Notes under the pieces: generated by a model
Databases searched by the model: none
Told to the model about the DNA's origin: nothing
What the model saw: the letters and a program-made list of their open reading frames with translations, nothing else
Made by a program: the position numbers and the translations under genes
Shown here: piece after piece, positions 43,985 to 54,383 of the stretch
Position numbering within the stretch: position 1 is the stretch's first letter
Layout: each line of letters starts with the position of its first letter
DNA from: Arabidopsis thaliana
Lineage: Eukaryota > Streptophyta > Magnoliopsida > Brassicales > Brassicaceae
Assembly (NCBI RefSeq): GCF_000001735.4
Contig: NC_003075.7
Span: 2,047,001 to 2,111,000 of the forward strand
DNA: 64,000 nucleotides
Reading direction: 5' to 3'

Positions 43985-44294
43985 ACACTTGGAGGTTGAG
44001 TCGTTTCTGTCTGTCATCTTGTTTTAATTTTCATAATTATTTGGCGTGTGCTAAAATTGTGAAATCAATTGTCACGGGTTCGAAAACGAGTCTAGTATTT
44101 TTTTAAATTGTTTTTAGAATTGTTTGAAACGATTTGATAATTTTTAGTGTCCGATCAAGTCAAACTGTCGTGATTAGGGTTCTAGGAGAGTTTTGTGTAA
44201 GTTGAAGGGTCATTTTGTGTTTGTTGTGTTGAATACTTTCTATTACGAAAAGAACTTGTTACTGGTGTATTTGTGCTTTGTTTCTCAGGTCGCA

Positions 44295-46991
44295 ATGTCA
44301 ACAACTGAGGAGAGATCAAGCCACAACCGCAACAAGCATCTAATTGAAGCTCTTACCACTGAAATGGGGCAAATTTTCGACATCCACTTAAATCAAATTC
44401 ATCAAGGGCATCACAAAGCACGAAAAAAGAAGGAACAAGAGCTTAAGTCTAAGCCACCGGATAACTCATTGAGATCAATACAAAGCAGCCCACAGAAAAT
44501 CACCCACACTCCCAAATCCAAATCTGTGTTTCATTTTGATTATAAACCGACTAATGCACTTTTGAAATTTTCAGGAAAACAAGATTACCTAGAGTGGGAG
44601 AAAAACATGGACGAGTGGTTTTCCTACAAAAACTTCTTGAGCGAAATGAGATTTGTTTGTGCACTTAGCCACCTCACGGGAGACGCTTACAAATGGTGGT
44701 TGCAAGAAGTTGATGATCGCTTATATTATAAGGAGCCACCTATCACATTGTGGAGAGATTTTAAGAAACTGCTAAGAAATAAGTATGCTCCACAAGCACT
44801 AGAATGCACTCCAAAAGGCAATCCCAAAATCCAAGGGTTAGCAGCTCAAGAAAAGGAACAAGGCTTAGCCCCATATTCGAAGAAAAACCCCATAGCAGAA
44901 CAACAGTTGAAGGATGAAATTCTGAAGATTCTCAATGCTTACAACAAACCCAAGAAAGTTAAGTCAACATCTCAACCAAAGATGGTCACCGAAGAAGTTG
45001 TAGTTCACAAGCAAAACCGACAACCATCACTTGCATCAAGCGGTGAACAAAAGCAATGTAAGTCTTCTAATCTTTCAAAATCCAGGGGAGTCACTTGTTA
45101 TAACTGTCGTAAGAAAGGACATTTAGTTGCAACTTGCCCTGAAAAATTTGAGCTAACTAATACTTCATTAGAATCGAAACTGAGCTCACCAAACTCAAGT
45201 AGTGAAGTAGTTAGTCAAGGATTAGAAAATTCTAGTTCTTGTGTCACGCACTTGTTCTTGTCAAAGGATGTTGATTCAGGTCATACTATGGAGCATGAGA
45301 ATGACAAAACTGAAGGAAGCACAAAAGAGGAGAATCATCATTTGGTGTCAACCACTTCACAAGCTTGTCGAGCTGACTATGTTTCAAAAATCACCATCTT
45401 GAACATGAAAGGACCGCCATATGTATCCCAACCAATTCTAAACCGAGAGTTACGTAAACAAGAACCACGTGAATTAGGAGGATTCACTCAAGTTGAGGCT
45501 GTCATGGTCCACAAACAATCACCTAGAGCTGAATGCAATATTTTTTTCAAGGATAAACCACCAGATGCTACACCACCATTTAAAACTCGAGGTATTTATC
45601 TAAACTCCCAAAATCGAATGAAAGCTAATTTGCGTTCTCTTGGTGAAGGTTGTACACTTTGGGGGGCAATCAAGAAGACTAATGATCGGGAGATAAGCAC
45701 TCATCATATGAGTCAATCAAGAGATCCTCGTGAAGATTATCAAAATCAACTTCGGCTAAAAAACATGGAAGAATGCATAGAGGAGCCTGAAATGGATATT
45801 TCTTCATTTAGTACTTTCCATACCTATCAGTGGCGACCAGGAGAGTTGTTAGATAGCTCTAGGGAGGAGGAATTGGTCACCAACAATGCCTTGATCCAAA
45901 AAGAACCCCCGGATCCAACGCCACTTCCATTAGTCATGATGATACCAAGCACCGAACACACTGTGAACCTTACTCAGGTAAGTAACTCTTTAACTCGATT
46001 TGTTTCTCATGTTTCTATAATTGTTACTATGAGTTTATCATATTTAGGAAACATTGAGAAAGAGTTGGATTTATTTAAAGAATATTTGGAATCAAACTCT
46101 TGTCTTAGGATAAAAGTAAAACATGAACATTTCAAGAATGGTGCATTGATTAAAGTTGAGCCATGTTTACTTGTTTATAATGATTTCATGACTATGATAA
46201 TGCACTTGCTTTTTGCCAAAGGTGTTGACAACATTGCAGGTATAAAAGAGGAGCCACCAGACTTAGAATTTCTCATGTCCAATCTCTTTAAGAGGACTGG
46301 AATTGGAGTTGTTTTGAAGCCAAAGGTCGATTATCCATCCAACCGAACAAGAAGAAAAAACGACAATGCTTATGAACTTGAGTTGCAAGGTAAGTATAAT
46401 GTGAGTTCCAATTTCAATGATTCTTACTTGGTAGTTTTCATTGTAGGTGAATTGGATTTGAGGTCAAATCCTTTTCAAGTGGGAGAGGATGATGTGATCA
46501 TGGAAAGCACAAAGGACATGGAATTTGATCAAGAGCTTGTAGCCGCGGAAGAGCTTGAAGCAGAGGAGCAGCTTGAACCTGAGGAGCATTTTAAAACAGA
46601 AAATGAACTTATAACGGAGAAAGAGTATGGGAAAGATGTTATCTTAACCTCATTGATTTTGATACATGATCATCAAATGGGCATGTGTCTCATTTGTAGT
46701 CTTTTTCCCTTGTCAAGTTTTGTCCCAATGGGTTTTCTTGACAAGGTTTTTAATGAGGCAAATGATTCACATTCAAATCACCCATTTGATGATCCAAACC
46801 ATGGTATAACATTCAGAAGTTGGCCCAATGGAATATATATGAAGTCCAACCAATTTTATGACCATCACAAGCCCAAGAAAAGCCCAAACCAAGTGGGTAA
46901 TTTGCTGGTCAAGAGAAGTGACGAAAATAGCATATCAAGAGTCATTTTGGAGCCAAGAAGTGGAAGGGTTATTTTTAAACTTTCAAACTAG
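44295..46991 (+). CDS. Gag of the non-autonomous LTR element, 898 codons
   Basis: I choose ATG 44295 (MSTTEERSSHNRN), just after a TTTCTCAG acceptor-like site; the frame is open upstream but without ATG. A retrotransposon gag domain lies at about residues 110-180 (LLKFSGKQDYLEWEKNMDEW, LTGDAYKWW, TLWRDFKKLLRNKYAP) and a CCHC knuckle at about 268-281 (CYNCRKKGHLVATC). A long Ser/Lys/Glu-rich region follows, repeating a KEEPPD-type motif (KPPDA, KEPPDP, KEEPPDLE). The last 166 residues are encoded by the U3 of the 3' LTR. The ORF is completely open. Possible GT-AG pairs (45978/46239 and 46390/46447) suggest alternative splicing but do not keep frame. It would package RNA; enzymes must come from a partner. 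Confidence 0.85.
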   Translation: MSTTEERSSHNRNKHLIEALTTEMGQIFDIHLNQIHQGHHKARKKKEQELKSKPPDNSLRSIQSSPQKITHTPKSKSVFHFDYKPTNALLKFSGKQDYLEWEKNMDEWFSYKNFLSEMRFVCALSHLTGDAYKWWLQEVDDRLYYKEPPITLWRDFKKLLRNKYAPQALECTPKGNPKIQGLAAQEKEQGLAPYSKKNPIAEQQLKDEILKILNAYNKPKKVKSTSQPKMVTEEVVVHKQNRQPSLASSGEQKQCKSSNLSKSRGVTCYNCRKKGHLVATCPEKFELTNTSLESKLSSPNSSSEVVSQGLENSSSCVTHLFLSKDVDSGHTMEHENDKTEGSTKEENHHLVSTTSQACRADYVSKITILNMKGPPYVSQPILNRELRKQEPRELGGFTQVEAVMVHKQSPRAECNIFFKDKPPDATPPFKTRGIYLNSQNRMKANLRSLGEGCTLWGAIKKTNDREISTHHMSQSRDPREDYQNQLRLKNMEECIEEPEMDISSFSTFHTYQWRPGELLDSSREEELVTNNALIQKEPPDPTPLPLVMMIPSTEHTVNLTQVSNSLTRFVSHVSIIVTMSLSYLGNIEKELDLFKEYLESNSCLRIKVKHEHFKNGALIKVEPCLLVYNDFMTMIMHLLFAKGVDNIAGIKEEPPDLEFLMSNLFKRTGIGVVLKPKVDYPSNRTRRKNDNAYELELQGKYNVSSNFNDSYLVVFIVGELDLRSNPFQVGEDDVIMESTKDMEFDQELVAAEELEAEEQLEPEEHFKTENELITEKEYGKDVILTSLILIHDHQMGMCLICSLFPLSSFVPMGFLDKVFNEANDSHSNHPFDDPNHGITFRSWPNGIYMKSNQFYDHHKPKKSPNQVGNLLVKRSDENSISRVILEPRSGRVIFKLSN

Positions 46992-47315
46992 TCTTTATTT
47001 CTTTTTATTTTCCAAGGTAGTCTTGTGAGTGTGTTCTAAGACTTCCTTCTTCTTTATAAACTTCTTGTAATCTCTTATGAGAACTCATCTATCTTTTTAT
47101 CAAAAACTCTCTCTTAAAAATAGATCATGGATCCATTTTCGTATGTCGAATTTTGATCTTTCTCGACTTCTCAAAAGGTTTTTCCGCATCCTTTTGTGCC
47201 GTCATTCAATCCATCATCTCATCTTTGAGTCGTGTGTCATCTATATTTCGAGAATATCCACTCCAGATCTTCCAAGTGCCGAAATTGGAATTGATTCCTC
47301 ACCAGGATCATATCA
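46491..47315 (+). repeat. 3' LTR of the gag-only element, 825 bp
   Basis: Same ends as the 5' LTR. Followed directly by TTATG and the Harbinger transposase sequence. Confidence 0.9.
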
Positions 47316-48040
47316 TTATGGATGGGACTCATGTATGCGTAAAAATAAAGCTTGAGTTACATGGAATGTATTGGAATCGACGCGATAATGCATCATTGAA
47401 CATCATGGCAATATGTGATTTGAATATGTTATTTACATATATTTGAAATGGAGCACCAGGTTCATGTCACGATACAATTGTTCTGCAAATAGCAAAACAA
47501 AGTGATTCCGAGTTCCCTTGGCTTCTATCAGAGAAGTATTATCTGGTTGATTTTGGCTACCCAAACAAAAAATAATTTCTAGCTCCTTATAGATCGTCAC
47601 GAAATCGAGTTGTGAAATATCATATGTCTCAATTCTATTCTATTCCTTTTCTTAGAAACAAACATGAAATGTTTAACCAATGTCACACATCTTTACAGTT
47701 TATCTAGAGAACTTTTGGAGTTTGAAAAAACAAATTGAGGATTCCTTCTGATTTTCCAAGATATAATGTTCACGTTCAAAAAAGAGTGGTAATGGTTACA
47801 GTGGGATTATATAATTTTATCAGAATTTCAAACCTCTCAAATGCAGATTTTGCAGATGTAATGACAGAGGCAAATATAAATAACAAAGATTTTGATCATA
47901 TATGTTACAAATATGTTATGGAAAACATATATCCCAAATAAGATGACATAGAACCAACAGAGATAACAAATGGAGAACATATATCCCAAATAAGAGACAA
48001 TATTACAAATATGTTATGGAAAAATCAAAGTAGTAGATAA

Positions 48041-49890
48041 TATTTTTAATGTTTTTTATGATGAAATTAGTCAACGCATGTAATAATATATAGGGAATGT
48101 GACACGTTTAGGCACTTTTAGAGAATCTTTTTCCTTTTGAGGCACTTTTCAGGGATGAGGCACTTTGCCATCTTTTTAGGGAAAATTAGAGTAATTTACC
48201 CCTGAAATAGTGATGACGCAATAATTTTTAAACTCATTTTTTATGAGATTGTGTGGGTAAGAAACTATCCTCTTTTTATCATCTCTCTCTTCCATATTCT
48301 TTTGTTTTCACCATTTTTAATCTCTCTTTCAAAATCATTGTCGTTCTATAATTCTTACAAAATCATGAAAATTATGAGGTTATCTCAAAATTCACAATCA
48401 CAATCTATGTTTATCCTAAATTTCCTTTATTTTGTCAGTTTTGTATCTTTTTCTCTATTCGAGGGATGCTGGAATTGGGAAAGAAGAAAAATTGAATCGT
48501 TGTTTGGGAGAGGTAAGAGCATCTTTAACCAAATTCTATTCTCTCTGGTATTGGATTTTTACTTGGTTTTATCTGTTTCTTAAGATTGAATATTAAATTG
48601 ATAAATATTAAGATAAGATTCTATCCCAAGTTAGGATTGATTTGAGAAATTACTTGAAGAATATTAAATTAAGTAGTTCACTCAATCCCAAGTTAGGATC
48701 GAGTGATATGAATGTTGTGAATTGACATTGAAATTTGATTTGTTGAGATGCATCTGGTTTTCCAGTTAAAATTCTAATACCCTTTTTGCTCTATTTCCAG
48801 CCCATAGATACGTAGTTGATCTTCAAGAACTTTGGCTACCAATAACTTTGTGTTTAATCCCTTTCTAGCTCAAAACTGTTAGGGAAGATGTGATATTTGG
48901 TCTTATTGGAGCTATCGTTTCCCAACATATACATCTTTCGGATCTAGAAATGATGTGTTTAGATCACACACCTATACACACCTCTGTATCCATATGATTT
49001 TTGTCCATTTTGTGGCTGTCCGCATAATACGTCAAATCAGACATGACTTTATGGCCAACTATTCTTTGGTATTACTAAGCAGATAAGCAGTGTAATACAC
49101 AAGATTTCTAAATGATAATCTGATTTCTTAGTTTGACTGTTAAACGTTTATCTCGGTTTTGATACATGAGCCTTTGAATATTCTTGCAACTAGCACTCCA
49201 ATTTGATGGTGTAGAAGAAAAGAATGTGAAGAAGCGAGCATGAGAGCTTGAAGTTTCCTACGGAGGAAGCGGAGGTGGTGGTTGGTAAAGATAGTTTGAT
49301 TAACGTTTTTGATGAAACAGATCGTTTGAAGTCTTTTTCTCTCTTCTTTGACACTTTTTTTTCTCTCTCTTGGTCATTAGTTCACATCGAACAAAAATAT
49401 AGTTGTCCATTAGTTACTGTTCAAGTGGTGTAGTTGATATGGTTATCATGTGATTCATGCCATGTTTTTTACATTAGCTACAATCACCAATTTCCCAGAC
49501 ATCATCCATTTTGTTTTGACAATTTGTTCACATGTATATGGATACTCTTATCATTGCATAGCATTTGGCCACTCTGTTGAATTTGATGACGTTAAACTGA
49601 TCATTTGGATAATTTGAAAGTGTTTAGATCCCTTAATCCATTGTGGTGATGATGTTGTCTCAAGCCTGCAACAAGTCTTGATGATTCAAATTAACGTAAA
49701 ACGAAGTGAACCTCTAATCCTTATCCACTAAATTTGAAACATTGTTAACAAATTAAAACCTGAATTCAGCTAAGGAGAATCGATATTTGGGTCTTAAAAA
49801 AAGGAAAGCCACATGATTGTTGAGATTAATCCTTTGAAAGTTCAAGTCTATGGGTCAAACTCGTTTCATCTACATAGCATCGAGATTCCT
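48041..49890. other. Unassigned, with weak gene-like fragments
   Basis: 48251-48583 (+) is a 110-codon, partly hydrophobic ORF; in it GGGAGAG|GTAAGAG at about 48515 looks like a splice donor, so part may be an exon. 49248-49433 (+) encodes FPTEEAEVVVGKDSLINVF, also unknown. Neither has a recognisable domain. They may be relics of a single-copy gene between transposons. Confidence 0.3.
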
Positions 49891-50430
49891 GTTAATCGAA
49901 TCTCCTGTTATTGACATGGTATATAGGATGGATATAGATCTGTAAAAAGGTTTTCGAATGAATATATTTAAATGGACTCGTTATTATGGACACCAAAAAA
50001 TTGTTTGTTGATTTTTCTTTCAGTTTGCAGACCTCCACCTCCAATACTTTATGGACATGAAACTTTGGTTTCTTTAAAAACCACGGTTAATCGAATCTCC
50101 TGTTATTATGGACATGGTATATAGAAATATGGATCAGTAAAAAGGTTTCCGAATAGATATATTTAAATGGACTCGTTATTATGGACACCAAAAAATTGTT
50201 TGGTGATTTTTTTTTCAGTTTGCAGAGACTTCCACCTCCAAGACCTTATGGACATGAACTTTGGTTTCTTTACAAACCATGGTTAATCGAATCTCCTGTT
50301 ATTTTGAACATGGTATATAGAATGGATATGGATGAGTAAAAAGGTTTTTGAATGGATATATTTAAACAGACTTTTTATTATGGATACCAAAAATTGTTTG
50401 TTGATTTTTCATACAGTTTGCAGAGACCTC
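49891..50430. repeat. 195-bp tandem repeat, 2.8 units
   Basis: Units begin GTTAATCGAATCTCCTGTTA at 49891, 50086 and 50282. Each carries AAATGGACT-type sequence, GTTATTATGGACACC and a TTTCAGTTTGCAGA-CCTCCAC block that looks like a 3' splice site plus exon start. Units 1 and 2 are 195 and 196 bases; unit 3 stops at CCTCCACTAAAACCC. Confidence 0.88.
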
Positions 50431-50649
50431 CACTAAAACCCAAATTCCATAATTACTTTTCGTCGATTAAAGCAAATTTTAGAAACTGACGAAATCCTAT
50501 CCAATTTCGGGTTTAGAGAATACTTTCACCGAATCAAAACCATACAAAAAGGAATTCAGTAAATAGAACACTAAACCAGTTTTATGAAATCAAATCACCA
50601 AACCAAACACCTTCGTGAAATCAAAAGAAATCATGTGAGAGAGAGAGGA

Positions 50650-50760
50650 CTAACTTGGAGGAGGGCGTGGAGGATTCTTCTCGAGCCAGTGGCGGATGTG
50701 CTTGGCGTTACGTCTTAAAACAGTGACAAATTGCTTCACATCGTTTTTGTACATGGCCAT
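50650..50760 (-). CDS. 36-codon ORF, unrecognised
   Basis: MAMYKNDVKQFVTVLRRN to a Pro-rich end (EKNPPRPPPS) and TAG. Base composition is more GC-rich and codon-like than its surroundings (for example the run coding AKHIRHWLEK), as in a real exon. A CT-rich leader lies upstream on the minus strand. It may be the first exon or whole of a small host protein. No homology can be claimed. Confidence 0.4.
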   Translation of the reverse strand: MAMYKNDVKQFVTVLRRNAKHIRHWLEKNPPRPPPS

Positions 50761-51079
50761 AGTCGAAACTTGACTGATAAAGCTATACCAGAGAGTAAGG
50801 ATTCAAATTAGTTTTGCAGCAACCAGAGAGAGAGCAAAATTTGAATTTCAAATTCTAACAAAATCCTAGAGATTAGAGTATAACAAAATTGAGGAACGAA
50901 TTGGTAAATTGAATGAATTGGTAAAGGTTTTTATTTTATAAAATAAAATTACAACATGTTATCAACACGATCACTCTGCCATGTTAATCTATATTATTAT
51001 CATAGCGCGGCTCTGCCGCCCCTTTATAAATATAATGCTTTTATATGGTTGTTTAACGCACCATCTTATTTATTGTTTT

Positions 51080-51370
51080 AAAATTCTTAATATGGATAAT
51101 TTGATCACCATAATTTACTTCTTGTTTCTATGGATGATTTTTATCAACATATTCCATTTAATACTCTAATTTACAGTTTTAAGTTTTTTTAACATGGATG
51201 ATTTTAATAACTATATTTGATTTAATATTTTAATTTGCTGCTTTAACATGGATGATTTTAATTATTATATTCTATTTAATATTTTAATTTATTGCTTTAA
51301 CTTGGATGATCTACATTACCATATGTTTTATTGGCTGCTTTTAATTTATTCTTTCATATCAATGATTTAG
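51080..51370. repeat. Leader tandem repeats of Copia-A copy 2
   Basis: About five 60-bp units with ATGGATGATTTTAAT and TTTAATTTATTGCTTTAAC-type sequence; same array as 3765-4045 in reverse. Confidence 0.75.
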
Positions 51371-51590
51371 TCATCATATTATTATCATAGTATCATTATT
51401 ATAAAAATAATATAATCTTATGTATAAATTAATATATATTTTCTTGATTATTTATTTTTAGACTAAATTTTATTTTTAAATCTCAATGGTCATAAATTAA
51501 TAAATGAAATTAATTACCCAAGCTTTAAAATATTTTTTAATTTTCAAACGGCTACTTAATAGCTAATGAACAGTTTATTTTATCTATATA

Positions 51591-54150
51591 CTAGAATAAA
51601 ATCTGGGCTACACTCGGTATATCTCTAACAATTAATATTTTAAAGTTTTTTATATTTAATTTTATATTTAAGGCTTTAGTACTTCCACCCAAATGTCTAT
51701 AAGGTATTGTTAATTATATTATTTTATCTATCTATAATTATTTTGTCATTGTAATTTTTTGTGGAAGTAGTGATTCATTTTTACTTCTTTTAATTGTGTA
51801 TATATAGTATTTTTCACATCTTGTAATGTATTTTTCCATTGTCTCTACCCCAACTTCTGAAGTCCTGTCTAAATTATTTTTGTAACATTATATTTAATTT
51901 TTATTTTAAGATAGATTTTAGTTTTATTGTGCATGTCTAAGATAAGATGACTAACAAATAATTTAATTACAATTTCATATTTAGTTTCTTATGTTAAGAA
52001 TATTTAAGTAATTTTCTGTCTTCTTAGACCATACGACTATCATATTAGTTCATATAGTAATAGTAATATTAAGCATAGTTGTTAATTTTTTGGAATATTT
52101 TAAAAGACTATTGAGTATGATTATCCATGTGAAAGAATCATATATAACCTCATACTACCAAGTCTTATCTATGGTTGTTTACTTATATGCGATTGTGCTA
52201 TATACGAATTAGAAGGTGATATATTCTTGCTGAAAATTACATCTGTTAAGATTAATTATCATTTGAAAGTTAACTTTAGATTGCAAATTATCACTGAGAC
52301 GATAAGTGTGTAGTTTTTTTTGTTAGACGTCTCCCTTCTCTTGACAACGTTTTTGTTCCCTTTGCTGGCCTTAACTCTTTGTCACCCCTCACCAGTAAAT
52401 TAAAATCCATATACATGTGTTCCTTGATTACCATATTTACTTCTAAGAGAAGAAGTTAAACATGTACCTAAGTGAATATTTTGAGAGCTGGATCATTTGC
52501 AACTCCCGGCGGCATGCATATCCGATCCTAACATTGCAGGTATCATGATTACCACAAATCTTAATTTATCAAAGACAAATGTATTTATGAGCTCAGTCAT
52601 GGTAAATCAGTGGAGTTCAAGTGCTCACAGTCTAACAATTATCACTTAAAATAACACCATGAGTAAAATTCTAGTTTAACCAAAAATTTAGAAATGTAAT
52701 GTGTAGTATCCTAGTTTTAACTTCTTGCTTTGTTCTTTTTCTTTTTCTTTCTTGTATACAACTGTTAGAGCCATTAAAAATTAATAAAGATTTAAAATCA
52801 TTCATTGTGTTTTGCAATGATGATGTCACAAGATTTTGTGGAGATATATAATTCTTTACTACATGAAGATACTTGAAGAGTTGAAGATAGTAAGATGAAT
52901 TTATTAAATTTGATTTTCGAATTTATGTATTCAAAAAATGAAAATATTACTATATTGATGGAAAGTGAGAAACATAAAGTTGAAAATACTTAGATGACGA
53001 ATAATATGATCTGAAGATTGGCTTCCATCACAGCCTAACATGAGGTTAATGTTACTGTTCCGTTTTTTGTAGCAGGTCATTGAGTTCTTGGTATCCCTTT
53101 ATGCCATGTCCGAGGTTGAATAGTATGTTTGTCTAACCAGTGCTACCTGTTGAGAAAATGACTAACAAATTGCTGTTTTGTTAAAGAAAAATGACTAACC
53201 AGTTGTTTCATTTCCAGTGACCTAGGATTGTTGTGTTGAATGTTGATACTCGTATGAGGTTAACCACTAAAGAAAGTCAACAAACCTTTCTCTTGGAGTT
53301 ATACCACGAAGATAATTATTATAAACGTCATTTAATACTTTCTTCTATCCATATTGGGTCTCTGTTGTGTAGGGTTCGTCATGTCAATGATGTAAGTGAA
53401 CATCTTTTTGCTGAAGATGTGAAGTAAAAAATATATGAACAAAGTTTCTACATGAAGAAGGGTCAAGAAATCAAGATGAAGTAAGAAATCTGAAATATCT
53501 ATTCGGATCCTTATTCATAACACAAATATACAGAGAAATAACATTCTCTTTAATTATGAGGATATCAAATAGTGAAGCATCATTGAAACACAAAAGTGAT
53601 ATAAACCTATCAAATCCCACATTGTTATATTAAACTTACATAAGCTACTAACAGAAGAGTGCATAAACAATACCTGTCTACACTAATATTTGAAAAGCCG
53701 ACAAAGAAAAGTGACAACTTAAGGAGCGTACCAAGTTGGCTCTATGACAACTTCAAACAAAACTGAGGGACCTCTGTTCATACGGACAATCGGATCTGAA
53801 ATCAGGAAACAAAAACAAAAAAGGTGAAAAGAAAGCCTTCAATGATGTAGATATGAGTATATGCATCGGTTATTAGAACTGAATAAGTTATGGGAAAGGA
53901 AACTGTTCAACTTACTGACATTATCATCTATGTAAACCCTATTAAAGTCTAAAATTTTGAAGCAATTTCTTAAATTTAAAAGAAAAATTGTGTCATATAA
54001 GTTTTTTGATTGATGGTGATGATACACCAACTGGAAGAAAATTAGAAACGCATAGTTTTTAGGCTAATGTGGCATCCTCTTAGATAGTTTTTATTTTGCT
54101 GATGTGGTCACTTTGAGAGGCATCAAAGAGCTTCTTTTATTAGTAGTAGA
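51591..54150 (-). mobile_element. Helitron, 2560 bp, inserted at A|T in the Copia-A leader
   Basis: On the minus strand it begins TCTACTACTAATAAAAGAAG and ends with AGATTTTATTCTAG. The flanks are host ...TATCTATATA and TACTCTTATTT..., and the uninterrupted TATCTATATATACTCTTATT is present in Copia-A copy 1 (about 3510-3530, minus). The insertion therefore caused no duplication and lies exactly between A and T, as Helitrons do. A short GC-containing stem (CCGAG/CTGGG-type, with wobble pairs) precedes CTAG. It has no Rep/helicase; at least two exon-like pieces of unknown origin lie inside. Confidence 0.9.
53719..53960 (-). pseudogene. Exon-like pieces inside the Helitron (possible gene capture)
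   Basis: In Helitron sense, an open stretch ends KILDFNRVYIDDNV at a donor TGTCA|GTAAGTT (exon end 53916). After a 120-base intron with TTTCAG (acceptor at 53797-53796) the frame resumes NPIVRMNRGPSVLFEVV, EPTWYAP and a stop at 53721-53719. Splicing keeps the frame exactly. The upstream exon start is unclear. I cannot name the source gene; it is typical of Helitron-captured host exons. Confidence 0.5.
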
Positions 54151-54218
54151 TACTCTTATTTCTCATTCATTCATCTCACTCAATTATTTCATTTTCTCCG
54201 AATATCATCTCTCTAAAA

Positions 54219-54332
54219 ATGACTCATCCGTTTTTAGTTTTTGTAATCGTTTTTATAATTGTTGCAATTTATGGTAATTGTATTTCTTGTACTTGCATTG
54301 CTTATTCAAGCACCTCTCATGTTCTAAAATGA
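54219..54332 (+). CDS. Short hydrophobic ORF in Copia-A leader, copy 2
   Basis: 37 codons, MTHPFLVFVIVFIIVAIYG then a Cys/Ser-rich end. Counterpart of 3331-3447; the first 19 codons differ at only three residues. A deletion right after IYG gives a different tail. It ends about 50 bases before gag. Confidence 0.35.
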   Translation: MTHPFLVFVIVFIIVAIYGNCISCTCIAYSSTSHVLK

Positions 54333-54383
54333 AATAAATTAAATTTCTAATAAAATTCTTTAAAAATTTATTTTAGAAACGAA

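Larger units (their letters stand above)
43158..47315 (+). mobile_element. Gag-only LTR retrotransposon, 4158 bp
   Basis: LTRs at 43158-43970 and 46491-47315, both TGATGTGATC...CATATCA. The target duplication TTATG is perfect (43153-43157 and 47316-47320). A tRNA-iMet-type primer site TTGTATCAGAGC begins at 43973; the polypurine tract GTGGGAGAGGA ends at 46490. There is one long gag ORF and no protease, RT, RNase H or integrase, so it must depend on another element. In the 492-base U3 ORF the two LTRs differ at 13 positions by eye (about 2.6%), so it is a rather young insertion. Confidence 0.92.
43071..48040 (+). pseudogene. Harbinger transposase DDE domain, split by an LTR element
   Basis: 43071-43157 reads RQELYRIRERLHVDRR and then FVGVM. 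After the LTR element (43158-47315) and its TTATG duplication the frame resumes at once with MDGTHVCVK (first catalytic Asp), ELHGMYWNRRDNASLNIMAIC, GAPGSCHDTIVL, KYYLVDFGYPN (second Asp), APYRSSRNRVVKYHMSQF. The third acidic residue lies in FIERTFGVW-type sequence, here with TAG in the Glu position and TGA for Trp (about 47702-47725). The C-terminus continues PSDFPRYNVHVQKRVV and NFIRISNLSNADFADVM to a stop near 48040. The N-terminal half is absent. Confidence 0.9.

Noticed and set aside
43732..44106. Second ORF in the LTR (from MRTHLSFYQK)
   Set aside because: Open in both LTRs only up to the PBS and differently extended beyond; lies over U5/PBS and is likely chance.
45978..46447. Two introns in the gag of the LTR element
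   Set aside because: Good GT/AG words exist, but removal breaks the frame (the first gives a stop at once), while the unspliced frame is fully open.
53233..53427. 64-codon plus-strand ORF inside the Helitron as a captured gene
   Set aside because: Opposite to Helitron sense, no domain, no supporting splice frame.
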